32,175 bases of DNA from Gammaproteobacteria bacterium (lineage in GTDB: Bacteria; Gemmatimonadota; Gemmatimonadetes; Longimicrobiales; Gaopeijiaceae), in contig VXNP01000015.1 in assembly GCA_009840525.1 (NCBI GenBank), forward strand, positions 1-32,175. Reading direction: 5' to 3'. The position numbers and the translations under genes were made by a program. A model generated the notes under the pieces. That model worked only from the letters and a program-made list of their open reading frames with translations. It searched no databases and was not told the DNA's origin. Positions 7,914 through 17,017 of this stretch are shown piece after piece; the stretch's first letter is position 1; each line of letters starts with the position of its first letter.

Positions 7914-7946
7914 CAGTAGATGACAGTAGACAAATACGACATGTCA
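7914..7946 (+). promoter_or_regulatory. Candidate operator upstream of acs
   Basis: CAGTAGA occurs twice with a 10-bp period (7914-7920 and 7924-7930), and TGACA (7921-7925) is mirrored by TGTCA at 7942-7946. The stretch is AT-richer than its surroundings and lies 20-50 bases before the acs start codon. A regulatory role is inferred from position and symmetry only. Confidence 0.25.
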
Positions 7947-7966
7947 CCAGGCAGCGGAGACGTGAG

Positions 7967-9925
7967 ATGAGCGGCAAACCCCGAGTGCTCGACGACCTGT
8001 TGCGGGAGACCCGGCTCTTCCCGCCAAGCGATGAGTTCCGCGCGCAGGCCAATCTCTCGGACCCGGGGGTCTACGAGCGCGCCGCCGCCGATCCGGAGGG
8101 GTTCTGGGCCGGATGGGCCGAGGAGCTCGACTGGTTCGAGAAGTGGCACACGGTGCTGGAATGGAATCCGCCGCACGCGCGCTGGTTCCTGGGCGGCAAG
8201 CTGAACGTCTCGCACAACTGTCTCGACCGGCACCTGCGCGGTTTTCGCCGCAACAAGGCGGCTCTCATCTGGGAGGGGGAGCCGGGGGACACGCGCACCT
8301 TCACCTACTGGGACCTGCACCGCGAGGTATGCAAGTTCGCCAACGTGCTGCGCGGCTTGGGCGTGCGACGTGGCGACCGGGTGGCGATCTACCTGCCCAT
8401 GATTCCCGAGGCGGCCATCGCCATGCTGGCGTGCACCCGCATCGGCGCGGCCCACTCGGTGGTGTTCGGGGGGTTCAGCCCGGAGTCGCTGTCGGGGCGC
8501 ATCAACGACGCGCAGGCATCCACGGTGATCACCGCGGACGGCGGCTGGCGGCGGGGCGGCTACGTTGCGCTCAAGGCCAACACCGACGTGGCGGTGGCGG
8601 AGTGCCCGTCGGTGGAGAACGTGGTGGTGGTGCGGCGGGGCGGGCAGCTCAGCGCCGACACCCCCGTGGAGATGCAGGCGGGGCGCGACCACTGGTACCA
8701 CGAACTCCTGGAGGGCGCGAGCGCCGACTGCGCTCCGGAGGCGATGGAGGCCGAGGATCTGCTCTTCATCCTCTACACCTCCGGCACGACGGGTAAGCCC
8801 AAGGGCGTGGTGCACACGACCGGCGGCTACCTCACCCAGGTGCACGCGACCGCGAAATGCGTCTTCGACCTGAAGGAGGACGACGTCTTCTGGTGCACCG
8901 CCGACGTGGGCTGGGTCACCGGGCACAGCTACATCGTCTACGGTCCGCTCGCCGCCGGGGCCACCGTGGTCATGTACGAGGGGGCGCCGGACTGGCCCGG
9001 CAAGGACCGCTTCTGGAACCTCTGCGCCAAGTACGGCGTGACCATCTTCTACACCGCGCCCACGGCCATCCGGGCCTTCATGAAGTGGGGCGACGAGTGG
9101 CCCGCCGGGCACGACCTGTCGCAGCTCCGCCTGCTGGGCACGGTGGGCGAGCCCATCAACCCCGAGGCGTGGATCTGGTACCACGAGACCATCGGCGCCG
9201 GACGCTGTCCCATCATCGACACCTGGTGGCAGACCGAGACCGGGGGGATGATGATCACGCCGCTGCCGGGGGTCACCGCGACCACGCCGGGGAGCGCGAC
9301 GCGGCCCTTCCCGGGCATCTCCGTGTCGCTCCGCGACGACGACGGCAGGCGGGTCAAGGCCGGATACCTGGCCATCGACCGGCCCTGGCCCGCGATGCTC
9401 CGCACCATCTACGGCGACGACGACCGCTACCGCGAGGTCTACTGGTCGAAGTGGGACGGCATCTATTTCGCCGGGGACGGCGCCAAGGAGGACGCGCACG
9501 GCTACATCTGGGTGCTCGGCCGGGTGGACGACGTGCTCAACGTCGCCGGGCACCGCATCGGCACCTCCGAGGTCGAGAGCGCGCTGGTGGAGCACGAATC
9601 GGTGGCGGAGGCGGCGGTGGTGGGGCGGCCCCACGAGGTGAAGGGAGAGGGAATCGTGGCGTTCGTCAGTCTGCGCCAGGGTTTCCAGGCCTCCGACGAA
9701 CTGATGGTCGAGCTGGGACAGCATGTGCGCACCAAGATCGGCCCCATCGCGCGCCCGGACGCGATCCTGTTCACCGCGGAGCTGCCCAAGACGCGTTCCG
9801 GGAAGATCATGCGCCGCCTGCTGCGCGACATCGCGGAGGGACGTGCCCTCGGTGACACCACGACGCTGGCGGACCCGTCAGTGGTACAGCAACTGACCGA
9901 GGCGTACGCGGACACGGAGGGGTAA
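7967..9925 (+). CDS. acs: Acetyl-CoA synthetase, AMP-forming
   Basis: 652 residues, the usual length for Acs. It activates acetate with ATP and CoA to give acetyl-CoA in the cytoplasm. The adenylate-forming A3 motif [11 protein letters not shown] begins at residue 270. WWQTETGG, the Acs-specific A5 segment, and [27 protein letters not shown], the A8 hinge, are intact. The C-terminal [10 protein letters not shown] contains K613, the lysine acetylated by Pat-type enzymes and needed for adenylation. GGAG lies 7 bases before the ATG. A hairpin 48 bases past the stop may end the transcript. The Trp pocket characteristic of acetate-specific enzymes (WWQTETG) supports acetate over longer acids. Confidence 0.95.
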   Translation: MSGKPRVLDDLLRETRLFPPSDEFRAQANLSDPGVYERAAADPEGFWAGWAEELDWFEKWHTVLEWNPPHARWFLGGKLNVSHNCLDRHLRGFRRNKAALIWEGEPGDTRTFTYWDLHREVCKFANVLRGLGVRRGDRVAIYLPMIPEAAIAMLACTRIGAAHSVVFGGFSPESLSGRINDAQASTVITADGGWRRGGYVALKANTDVAVAECPSVENVVVVRRGGQLSADTPVEMQAGRDHWYHELLEGASADCAPEAMEAEDLLFILYTSGTTGKPKGVVHTTGGYLTQVHATAKCVFDLKEDDVFWCTADVGWVTGHSYIVYGPLAAGATVVMYEGAPDWPGKDRFWNLCAKYGVTIFYTAPTAIRAFMKWGDEWPAGHDLSQLRLLGTVGEPINPEAWIWYHETIGAGRCPIIDTWWQTETGGMMITPLPGVTATTPGSATRPFPGISVSLRDDDGRRVKAGYLAIDRPWPAMLRTIYGDDDRYREVYWSKWDGIYFAGDGAKEDAHGYIWVLGRVDDVLNVAGHRIGTSEVESALVEHESVAEAAVVGRPHEVKGEGIVAFVSLRQGFQASDELMVELGQHVRTKIGPIARPDAILFTAELPKTRSGKIMRRLLRDIAEGRALGDTTTLADPSVVQQLTEAYADTEG

Positions 9926-9973
9926 GGGAAGGGGATTCGTCGGCGGACAGCTCTGCGGCCTGATGCCTTTTCC

Positions 9974-9993
9974 GTCTGCCGGGGATGGCAGAC
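9974..9993 (+). terminator. Hairpin downstream of acs
   Basis: GTCTGCC-GGGGAT-GGCAGAC gives a perfect 7-bp stem 48 bases after the acs stop. No T-run follows, so intrinsic termination would be weak; it could instead protect the 3' end. Confidence 0.4.
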
Positions 9994-10043
9994 TCCATCC
10001 TCACCGGATCACGCAGCGGGAGTCGGTGTGCATCGGCAGATTC

Positions 10044-10072
10044 CTGTATGAATCATGTATGAAACCTGTATG
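10044..10072 (+). repeat. Three tandem 7-mers at 11-bp spacing
   Basis: The heptamers CTGTATG (10044-10050), ATGTATG (10055-10061) and CTGTATG (10066-10072) repeat with exactly 11 bases between starts and 4-base spacers. Seven-base direct repeats on an 11-bp period are the layout of PhoB/OmpR-type response-regulator sites. The repeats lie in the 272-base gap between two convergent genes, where no promoter is expected. They are seen directly; the regulator is inferred. Confidence 0.45.
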
Positions 10073-10132
10073 TCACGTGGGCACGCAGGTGCGTCCTCGC
10101 CAGCTCGGTGCCGGTGCGCCCGCACACCATAG

Positions 10133-10182
10133 GTTGTGGTTTCGGACGTCTCACCCACCACCTGTTGTGGTTCACAGTGAAC
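10133..10182. repeat. Repeated GTTGTGGTT motif and GTTCAC-A-GTGAAC palindrome
   Basis: GTTGTGGTT occurs at 10133-10141 and 10164-10172. The second copy is the right arm of a small hairpin (ACCAC at 10157-10161 with GTGGT at 10167-10171). It runs directly into a perfect 13-bp palindrome, GTTCAC-A-GTGAAC at 10170-10182. The block ends 15 bases beyond the NCS2 permease stop codon and may form its 3'-end structure. No T-run is present. Confidence 0.35.
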
Positions 10183-10197
10183 TGCCGCGCAAGACTC

Positions 10198-11487
10198 CTA
10201 CGTGATCGCGAAGCGAATCCCGAACAGCACCGCCACGATCACCACGGCGGCGTTCAAATCGGAGGCGCGCCCCGAGAACAGCTTGATGAGCGCGTAGGCG
10301 ATGAAGCCCATGCCGATGCCGGTGGCGATCGAGTAGGTGAAGGGCATCGCGAGCGCGGTCACGATCGCCGGCACGCACTCGGTGAGGTCGTCCCAGGGCA
10401 CGTTGCGCAGCGCCCGGGCCATGATGCAGCCCACGAACAGTATGGCCGGGGCGGTGGCGAAGGCCGGGATGGCGGTCGCCACCGGGGCCAGCACCAGCGC
10501 CGCCAGGAAGAGGCCCGCCACCACCACCGCGGTGAGGCCGGTGCGCCCGCCGGCCCGCACCCCCGCCGCGCTCTCGATGTAGGAGGTCGTGGTCGAGGTG
10601 CCGAGGAGCGCGCCGACCATTGTGGCCGAGCTGTCGGCGACCAGCGCCCGCCTCAGCCCTGGAATCCGTCCGTTCTCGTCGGCGAGCCCGGCCTCGTTCA
10701 GCACCGCGACCAGGGTGCCGCTGGTGTCGAACAGGTCGACCATCAGGAACGAGAAGACGATCGCCACCAGCCCCACCTCGATCGCCGCCGTTACGTCCAG
10801 CTGGAAGGCCGTCGGCGCCAGCGAGGGCGGGGCGGACACCACCGACTCGGGGGCCGGCGACAGGCCGGACAGCCATCCCGCGACCGCCACCGCCAGGATG
10901 CACAGCAGCACCGCGCCCGGCAGCCCGCGGTGCTCCAGCGCCACCATGGCGAGGAAGCCCAGCACCGCCAGCAGCACCGTCCACTGGCCGAGGTCGCCCA
11001 GCGTGATCAGGGTGGCTTCGCTGTCGACCACCACCCCCGCGTTCTGCAGCGCGATGATCGCCAGGAAGAACCCGATGCCCGCCGCGATGGCCATCTTCTG
11101 CGAGCGCGGGATGCTGTCCACCACCCACTTGCGCACCGGGAGCACGGAAAGGACGAACATTAGCACCCCGGACAGGAACACAGCGCCCAGCGCGACCTCC
11201 CACGCCAGCCCCATCGTGCCCACGGCGATCGCCACGAAGTAGGCGTTCAGTCCCATGCCCGGCGCCAGCGCGATGGGGTAGTTGGCCCACAGCCCCATTA
11301 CCAGGCAGCCGAACGCCGAGGCCAGGCAGGTGGCCACCAGCACGGCCCCGGTGTCCATCCCCGCGCCCCCCAGGACCAGCGGGTTGACGAAGATGATGTA
11401 GGCAAGGGTGAGGAAGGTGGTGCACCCGGCAAGCACCTCGGTCCGGACGGACGATCCGCGTTCCTGCAACCGGAAGTAGCTCAGCAT
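10198..11487 (-). CDS. NCS2-family purine permease (AzgA/GhxP-like)
   Basis: 429 residues from ATG 11487, chosen because CAGGAG lies about 10 bases upstream; the open frame to 11547 adds only a weakly coded tail. It is a polytopic inner-membrane protein with 12-14 predicted hydrophobic segments. AzgA-branch features include RTEVLAGCTTFLTLAYIIFVNPLVL at the N-terminus, ALAPGMGLNAYF, the central FSFLMVDLFDTSGTLVAV, and GTSTTTSYIESAAGVRAGGRTGLTAVV. Members import hypoxanthine, guanine or adenine by proton symport. The exact base cannot be told from the sequence. The TonB receptor gene lies 148 bases upstream on the same strand, with a hairpin between them, so cotranscription is doubtful. Confidence 0.88.
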   Translation of the reverse strand: MLSYFRLQERGSSVRTEVLAGCTTFLTLAYIIFVNPLVLGGAGMDTGAVLVATCLASAFGCLVMGLWANYPIALAPGMGLNAYFVAIAVGTMGLAWEVALGAVFLSGVLMFVLSVLPVRKWVVDSIPRSQKMAIAAGIGFFLAIIALQNAGVVVDSEATLITLGDLGQWTVLLAVLGFLAMVALEHRGLPGAVLLCILAVAVAGWLSGLSPAPESVVSAPPSLAPTAFQLDVTAAIEVGLVAIVFSFLMVDLFDTSGTLVAVLNEAGLADENGRIPGLRRALVADSSATMVGALLGTSTTTSYIESAAGVRAGGRTGLTAVVVAGLFLAALVLAPVATAIPAFATAPAILFVGCIMARALRNVPWDDLTECVPAIVTALAMPFTYSIATGIGMGFIAYALIKLFSGRASDLNAAVVIVAVLFGIRFAIT

Positions 11488-11607
11488 GAGGCCCGCTCCT
11501 GCGACTGGAAGAGACTCGTCATGACCGTAGCGTTTGGGCAGGATCACGGCCAGCGCCGAGGGCTCGCCGACGAACCCAACGGGTGATTCGGCCGGATTCC
11601 AGCGGGT

Positions 11608-11633
11608 GAAACGGCGCTACCTGGCCCCGTTTC
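11608..11633 (-). terminator. Hairpin after the TonB-receptor gene
   Basis: GAAACGG (11608-11614) pairs perfectly with CCGTTTC (11627-11633) across a 12-base loop, starting 2 bases past the receptor gene's stop on the minus strand. There is no T-run. It may separate the receptor transcript from the permease gene downstream. Confidence 0.45.
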
Positions 11634-11635
11634 GC

Positions 11636-14314
11636 TCAGAAGTCGTAACGCACCCTCACGAGCGCCAGCCTGCCCAGCTCCGGAGCGCCCACGAATTCCT
11701 GGTGCAGGTTGTCGAGGGCGTTGTAGACTGTGAACTCAAGGCGCGTATTTGTTTGAAATGGAAGCAGATAACCGGCTGTGACGTCCACGACCTGGTAGGC
11801 ATCGACGCGACCGCTGAAGACGCCCGAACTCATCTCGAAGGCGTCGGAAAGGCGCCAGCGCCCGTCGAACGTGAAGCCCGCGCCGCGGTCGGTGTAGGCG
11901 AAGCCGAGGGAGCCCTTGTGGCTGGGGGCGTTGAGGGCGAGGTCGTCCGGGCCGGGGCAATGGCCGTCGTCGTCGAAATCGAAGCAATCCGTGTTCTGGA
12001 ACGAATACCCCGCGGTCAGGCTCACCCGGTCGGAGACGAGGTACTGCGCCGAGAAGTCGGCTCCCCAGTAGCTCGCCGATCCGAAGTTTTGGCTGGTGAA
12101 GACCATGTCGTGCACGTCGAACCCGTCCGGCGTGACCACTCCCAGGGGCACCGACACCAGCCCCGCGGCCAGTTCGGTCATCTGGCCGGGCGTGACCAGC
12201 CCCGCCTGAACCAGCGGGCCGAGCCGGCTCTGCAGAAACGCGCCGGTGGAGGCCGGGTCCAGGAAGACGTTGGGCGACTCCACCTTCAGCGCGCCGACGA
12301 AGTTCTCGACGTTGGCGTAATACACGTCGGCGGCAAGCCTCACACGGTCCTGGATCAGCCCCTTGTACCCGGCCTCGATCGTATTGAAGGTGGTCGCGAC
12401 CAGGGGAGGGACCGCTCTTGGCCCCGCGTCGAGGGGGAAGATGTCGCCACCCTCGACGCCGAGCGCGTTCGGGTCGAAGCGCCGGAAGACCGTGCCCAGC
12501 GCGGGGTCTCCGGGTCGATTCCCGGGCCCGATCAGGAGCGGGTGCAGCATCTCCGGCGCGAACTGCGTCACCAGCGCGTCCCAGAAGGGCGCGGCGTTCG
12601 CGGGGAGTTGGCCCGGCATGAAGGGCGATCGCATGCAGTAGTCCATCAACCCGCCGGAGCAGCGGTCCGAGAAGCTCATGCCGTCACCGGGGACGCCGAA
12701 GGCGCGCAGGGTGTAGCCGATGCCCGGGACGATCGGAAGCCTGCCCGAAGCGATGTCGAGGAAGAGCGCCGACGTGGAGGGGTTGGCGAACGCGCGGTTG
12801 TAGGTCAGGCGCAGGTTCTGGCCTTCGGCGGGACGGAAGACGAGCGCGGCCCGCGGCGAGAAGTTCAAGCCGGCCAGGCGGTTGTGATCGTCGATCCGAA
12901 ACGCGGTCACCAGGTCGAACCGGTTCCCGAGCCGCGTCTCCGAGTGCAGGTAGGCGCCGGCCTCCACGAGGACGTCGTCGTCTTCGTTGCGTCCGTAGAT
13001 GGTGCCCTGGGAGCGGGGCTCGATGCGCTGCCAGTCGATGCCGTAGGTGAAGCTCTGGCGGGTGCCGAGATCCAGGCCGTGCTGAAGCTGGGCGGCCATG
13101 GTGCGCGAGCGGTCGACGATGAGATCCCCGCTGCGCAGCAGGTAGCTGTTGTCGCCCGAATACGTCTGATTGAGGAAGAACTGCCCGAAGAAGCGTCCCT
13201 TCAGCAGCCGCGCCTGGGCGTAGCGGTACTGCCAGTCGTGGGTCTGGGAGGAGCCGATGGCGGTGAGGTTGATGCTGCTGAGCGAGCTGTTGAGTCCGCC
13301 CGAGACGATGAACTCGCCGTCGTCCGCGAAGCGATAGTCCGCCCGCACGTCGCCGAAAAAGCGCTCGTTGAGCGGGTTGCGGATCCCGATGCGCGGATGG
13401 TCGGGCTCCTCCGCGCGCGCCTGCACCTCCCACGGGTCCTCGTACTCCCAGTCTTCGCCGCGGAGATACTGGCCCGACACCTTGAACCCGAACCGGTCGG
13501 AGACCGCGTGCGCGCTACGGAGCAGGAATTGCACGACCGACCTCTCGCCGCCGCCGAGCGTGACGGTCGTCCCCGGCCGGTCGATCGGCGAGGAGGTGAT
13601 GATGTGCATCACGCCCTCGGCCGCGTTGGGCCCGTAGAGCGCCGCGCCCGGGCCGCGCGCCAGCTCGATGCGCTCGATGTCCATGTCGGTGGTCGGGATC
13701 ATGTTGATGGCGTTGATCCTGAGCGCCGGGATGCGCGCATAGCGGTTGTCGACAATGCTGAGCAGCCGTCCGGAGGCCACGTTGTTGAAGCCGCGCACGA
13801 CCGCGTAGCTCTGGGTGAGACCGGTGCTGGCGAGGTCGACCCCCGGGAGCGTCCGCACGTGGTCCGCGGGAGTCGTCGCGATGATGCGGGATATCTGCTG
13901 GTTGGTCAGGGTGGAGACGGAGGCCGGCGCGTCGAGTTCCTTTTCCTCCCGGCGCGATACGGTCACCACCAATTGGTTGAGCACCAGCGCGCGCGAACGG
14001 AGCTGGATGGCGACCGAGGCCGTTTCTCCAGCCTCCACGGTTACGCCGTCCGTGCGCGAGGACTCGTGCCCGATGAGGGTGACCAGAAGGGAATGAGTGC
14101 CGGCCGGCACCGAGACGCGGAATTCGCCGGTCGCGTCGGTCACCGATGAGGTGGCCGTCTGACCCAGGACTTCCACGGCGGCGGATGCCAGCGGCGCACC
14201 GGTCTCCATGTCCGTCACGCGGCCGGCGATGGCGCCCTCCTGGGCTGTCCCCGGGGCAGCGGCCAGCAGCGCAACAGCCAGACAGCCACACAGAAGTCCC
14301 GATTCCCCGTTCAT
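11636..14314 (-). CDS. TonB-dependent outer-membrane receptor with carboxypeptidase-like N-terminal domain
   Basis: 892 residues. A signal peptide (LLCGCLAVALLAAAPGTAQ, residues 7-25) is followed by a CarboxypepD_reg-like beta-sandwich (GAIAGRVTDMETGAPLASAAVEVLG, residues 27-105). The plug follows, with APASVSTLTNQQI, LPGVDLASTG and the IERIELARGPGAALYGPNAAEGVMHIIT signature near residue 225. A large barrel ends in ...LVRVRYDF with the terminal Phe. It transports a substrate across the outer membrane using TonB energy. The substrate is unknown, and no SusD partner is adjacent, so this is not a classic glycan pair. Cys residues in the loop around DRCSGGLMDYC and DCFDFDDDGHC probably form loop disulfides or a Ca site. 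A strong GGAGGAGG ribosome site supports ATG 14314. It is divergent from the DUF1592 gene. Confidence 0.92.
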   Translation of the reverse strand: MNGESGLLCGCLAVALLAAAPGTAQEGAIAGRVTDMETGAPLASAAVEVLGQTATSSVTDATGEFRVSVPAGTHSLLVTLIGHESSRTDGVTVEAGETASVAIQLRSRALVLNQLVVTVSRREEKELDAPASVSTLTNQQISRIIATTPADHVRTLPGVDLASTGLTQSYAVVRGFNNVASGRLLSIVDNRYARIPALRINAINMIPTTDMDIERIELARGPGAALYGPNAAEGVMHIITSSPIDRPGTTVTLGGGERSVVQFLLRSAHAVSDRFGFKVSGQYLRGEDWEYEDPWEVQARAEEPDHPRIGIRNPLNERFFGDVRADYRFADDGEFIVSGGLNSSLSSINLTAIGSSQTHDWQYRYAQARLLKGRFFGQFFLNQTYSGDNSYLLRSGDLIVDRSRTMAAQLQHGLDLGTRQSFTYGIDWQRIEPRSQGTIYGRNEDDDVLVEAGAYLHSETRLGNRFDLVTAFRIDDHNRLAGLNFSPRAALVFRPAEGQNLRLTYNRAFANPSTSALFLDIASGRLPIVPGIGYTLRAFGVPGDGMSFSDRCSGGLMDYCMRSPFMPGQLPANAAPFWDALVTQFAPEMLHPLLIGPGNRPGDPALGTVFRRFDPNALGVEGGDIFPLDAGPRAVPPLVATTFNTIEAGYKGLIQDRVRLAADVYYANVENFVGALKVESPNVFLDPASTGAFLQSRLGPLVQAGLVTPGQMTELAAGLVSVPLGVVTPDGFDVHDMVFTSQNFGSASYWGADFSAQYLVSDRVSLTAGYSFQNTDCFDFDDDGHCPGPDDLALNAPSHKGSLGFAYTDRGAGFTFDGRWRLSDAFEMSSGVFSGRVDAYQVVDVTAGYLLPFQTNTRLEFTVYNALDNLHQEFVGAPELGRLALVRVRYDF

Positions 14315-14404
14315 CGATCCACCTCCTCCGTCATCGGTGCCTTCGTCTCCCAGGCGGGCATCAGGAAGTGCTGCTGACCAAAGTGTGGATTCTCGGGCTT
14401 TTCT

Positions 14405-14426
14405 GCACGTCGTGCGCGGTTAGATT
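14405..14426 (+). promoter_or_regulatory. Candidate promoter/operator of the DUF1592-DUF1552-ankyrin cassette
   Basis: The palindrome GCACG-T-CGTGC (14405-14415) lies 5 bases before TAGATT (14421-14426), a fair -10 hexamer, about 45 bases ahead of the start codon. No good -35 is visible at the right distance, so an activator may be needed. This is the only promoter-like spot in the 156-base divergent gap on the plus strand. Confidence 0.3.
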
Positions 14427-14470
14427 TGAGGGATGCTCTGGAGGAGCGTCCGCTTCAGGGAGGAGATGTG

Positions 14471-16939
14471 ATGAAGGTTCTGGCTGCCGCGGTTGCGCTG
14501 GGGGGTGTGCTGCTGGTCGCGGAGGGAGCGCGCGACGCCGGGCCCACCAGCTCGTCCGACCTGACATACCGGTCTGCTCTCGATGCATATCCCGCATACG
14601 ACGATGCCCATCCGGTTCTCCCCGCCGATCTGGGCTCTACCCCGGTCGAGGACGTCATCGAGCGCTACTGCACCCGCTGTCACAGCGAGCGCCGCATGCG
14701 CGGCAACCTGTCGCTTGAGGGGTTCGACGTCACCCGCGCGGACGAGAACGCCGAAGTCGCCGAAAGCGTCATCCGCAAGCTGCGCGCGGGCATGATGCCG
14801 CCCCCCGGGCAGCGCCGCCCCGCCGAGGACACCCTCACCGCGCTGGCGCAGTACCTGGAGGACGTGGTGGACGAGGCGGCGGCGGCCCGCCCGTATGCGG
14901 GCACCCGGCCCTTCCAGCGCCTCAACCGGGCCGAGTACGCCCGCGTCATCCACGACCTGCTGGGCCTCACCGTCGACCCGGAGGACTGGCTGCCGCCCGA
15001 CCGCATCAGCGAGAGCTTCGACAACAACGCCGAGGCGCAGACGCTCACCCCCACCCTGATGGACGCCTACCTGGCCGCCGCCAGCGACATCGCGCGCCGC
15101 GCCATCGGCGACCGCGACGCGGCCACCACGTCCGTTACCTACGGCAACCCGCCCTCCGTGTCCCAGCACGAATGGGAGCGGGTCGAAGGGGCGCCCTTCG
15201 GCACCCGCGGAGGCGTCAGCGTCCTGCACTCCTTCCCGGCCGACGGTGAGTACATCTTCTCGATGAGCTTCATGTCGGGCTGGGGCGAGCGCGATCACGA
15301 CATCGACATCTCCGTGAACGGGGAACGGGTGGCGCTGCTGCGCTACGGCGGCGACATCGACTTCCAGGGGCGCAAGGGCTTCCCGGTGCGCACCGACCCC
15401 ATCCCCCTGCGTGCGGGCGAGCACCGCCTCACCGCCGCCTTCATCCGCCAGATGGACGGCCCGTACGAGGACCTGATCCGCCCCAACGACTGGTCGCTGA
15501 CCGGCACCGAGACCAGCTACGGGACCACTTCGCTCCCGCACATGATGAGCCTGACGGTGGAAGGGCCGCACAACACCACGGGCGTGTCCGAATTCGACGC
15601 CCGGCGGCGGGTCTTCTCCTGCAGGCCCACGTCCGCCGCCGAGGAGCGGCCCTGCGCCCGGGAGATCGTGTCCCGGCTCGCCTCGGAAGCCTACGGCCGC
15701 GACGTGGAAGCGGGCGAGGTGAGCGATCTCCTCGTCTTCTACGAGATGGGTTCGGAGGACGGGGGCTTCGAAGCCGGCGTGCGGACGGCGCTTGAGGCGA
15801 TCCTCTCGAGCCCGCACTTCCTCTTCCGCATGGAGCGGGAACCCGACGATGTGGCGCCCGGAGAGATCTATCCGATCGCGGGCGAAGACCTTGCGGCGCG
15901 CCTGTCGTTCTTCCTGTGGGGCGCCGGCCCGGACGCCGAGCTGGTGGCCGCGGCGCGCGACGGAGCGCTCTCCGATCCGGTCCGGCTCGAAGCCCAGGCG
16001 CGCCGACTGCTGGCCGATCCCCGTTCGGAGGCGCTGGCCACCCGTTTCGCTTCTCTGTGGCTGCGTCTGCAGGACGTGGAACTGGTCAGCCCGGACGCGT
16101 TCCGCTTCCCCAACTACAGCCGCCAGTACGCCGATGCGATGCGGCGCGAGAGCGAGCTCTTCTTCCACAACCTGATCCACGAGGACCGGAGCCTGCTGGA
16201 GCTGTACAGCGCCGACTACACCTTTGTGAACGAGCGGCTGGCGCGTCACTACGGCATCCAGGGCGTGCAGGGTGAGGCCTTCCGGCGCGTGGACTATCCC
16301 GACGATCGTCGGCGCGGAATCCTGGGGCACGGCAGCATGCTGGTCCAGACGTCGCTCGGAAACCGCACGTCGCCGGTGCTGCGCGGCTTGTGGGTGATGG
16401 AGGTGCTGCTGGGTACGCCGCCGCCACCTCCTCCCCCCGGCATCCCCGACCTGGAGGAGACCGCGAGCGCCCGTGAGGGCAAGGCGCTGACGACCCGCGA
16501 GCGGCTGGAAGCCCACGCCAACAATCCCGACTGCGCGTCCTGTCACGAACTCATCGACCCCATCGGGCTGGCGCTCGACAACTTCGACGTGACCGGCCAG
16601 TGGCGAATCCGCGAAGAAGGCACGCCGCTCGACACCCGGAGCACCTATTACGACGGGACCGAGATCGAGACCCCGGCGGATCTGTCTCGCGTCCTGCTCA
16701 AGCGCCCCATTCCGCTGGTCCGGCAGTTCACCGAGAGCCTGATGGCCTACGCGCTGGGGCGGGGGATCGACCATCGGGACCAGCCTGCCGTTCGCGCCAT
16801 CGCGCGCGAGGCCGAGCGGAACGACTATCGCATGTCGTCCTTCATCGTCGGAGTGGTGATGAGCGACGCGTTCCGCATGAAGCAGGCACTGGCGCTCGCC
16901 GATGGCGAGAACAGCGGGGCCCGGGATACATTCAACTGA
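14471..16939 (+). CDS. Exported cytochrome-like DUF1592 protein (DUF1587/1592/1588/1585 architecture)
   Basis: 822 residues from ATG 14471, supported by GGGAGGAG (14458-14465) and by a signal peptide directly after it (MKVLAAAVALGGVLLVAEG). Two CxxCH haem c motifs are visible: C67-T-R-C70-H71 in the N-terminal cytochrome-like part, and C688-A-S-C691-H692 in the DUF1588 region (NPDCASCHELIDPIGLALDNFD). Between them come the DUF1587 helix (RPFQRLNRAEYARVIHDLLGL), a beta-rich carbohydrate-binding-like section (residues 230-370), DUF1595/1592 (FLFRMEREPD, AARLSFFLWGAGPD) and the DUF1585 end (LMAYALGRGID). The family is abundant in Planctomycetes, Acidobacteria and myxobacteria; its function is unknown, but the haem motifs and export point to periplasmic electron transfer. 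It begins a cassette with DUF1552 and ankyrin genes. Confidence 0.92.
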   Translation: MKVLAAAVALGGVLLVAEGARDAGPTSSSDLTYRSALDAYPAYDDAHPVLPADLGSTPVEDVIERYCTRCHSERRMRGNLSLEGFDVTRADENAEVAESVIRKLRAGMMPPPGQRRPAEDTLTALAQYLEDVVDEAAAARPYAGTRPFQRLNRAEYARVIHDLLGLTVDPEDWLPPDRISESFDNNAEAQTLTPTLMDAYLAAASDIARRAIGDRDAATTSVTYGNPPSVSQHEWERVEGAPFGTRGGVSVLHSFPADGEYIFSMSFMSGWGERDHDIDISVNGERVALLRYGGDIDFQGRKGFPVRTDPIPLRAGEHRLTAAFIRQMDGPYEDLIRPNDWSLTGTETSYGTTSLPHMMSLTVEGPHNTTGVSEFDARRRVFSCRPTSAAEERPCAREIVSRLASEAYGRDVEAGEVSDLLVFYEMGSEDGGFEAGVRTALEAILSSPHFLFRMEREPDDVAPGEIYPIAGEDLAARLSFFLWGAGPDAELVAAARDGALSDPVRLEAQARRLLADPRSEALATRFASLWLRLQDVELVSPDAFRFPNYSRQYADAMRRESELFFHNLIHEDRSLLELYSADYTFVNERLARHYGIQGVQGEAFRRVDYPDDRRRGILGHGSMLVQTSLGNRTSPVLRGLWVMEVLLGTPPPPPPPGIPDLEETASAREGKALTTRERLEAHANNPDCASCHELIDPIGLALDNFDVTGQWRIREEGTPLDTRSTYYDGTEIETPADLSRVLLKRPIPLVRQFTESLMAYALGRGIDHRDQPAVRAIAREAERNDYRMSSFIVGVVMSDAFRMKQALALADGENSGARDTFN

Positions 16940-16953
16940 TATGACCGCGAACC

Positions 16954-16984
16954 GCCCGCCCGACCGTGTACGGCACGGGCGGGC
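16954..16984 (+). other. Strong intercistronic hairpin
   Basis: GCCCGCCCG (16954-16962) pairs perfectly with CGGGCGGGC (16976-16984), and the loop holds a second CCGT/ACGG stem. It is the most stable hairpin I saw in the window. It lies in the 78-base gap between the DUF1592 and DUF1552 genes, with no T-run. It may stabilise the upstream mRNA or lower expression of the downstream genes. Confidence 0.55.
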
Positions 16985-17017
16985 CCGCGTCCATCATCCT
17001 TCACCCTGGATCGTGGC

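Noticed and set aside
9963..10205. 80-residue open frame between acs and the permease gene
   Set aside because: No ribosome site, odd composition, and it runs through hairpins and repeats into the permease stop. Likely non-coding.
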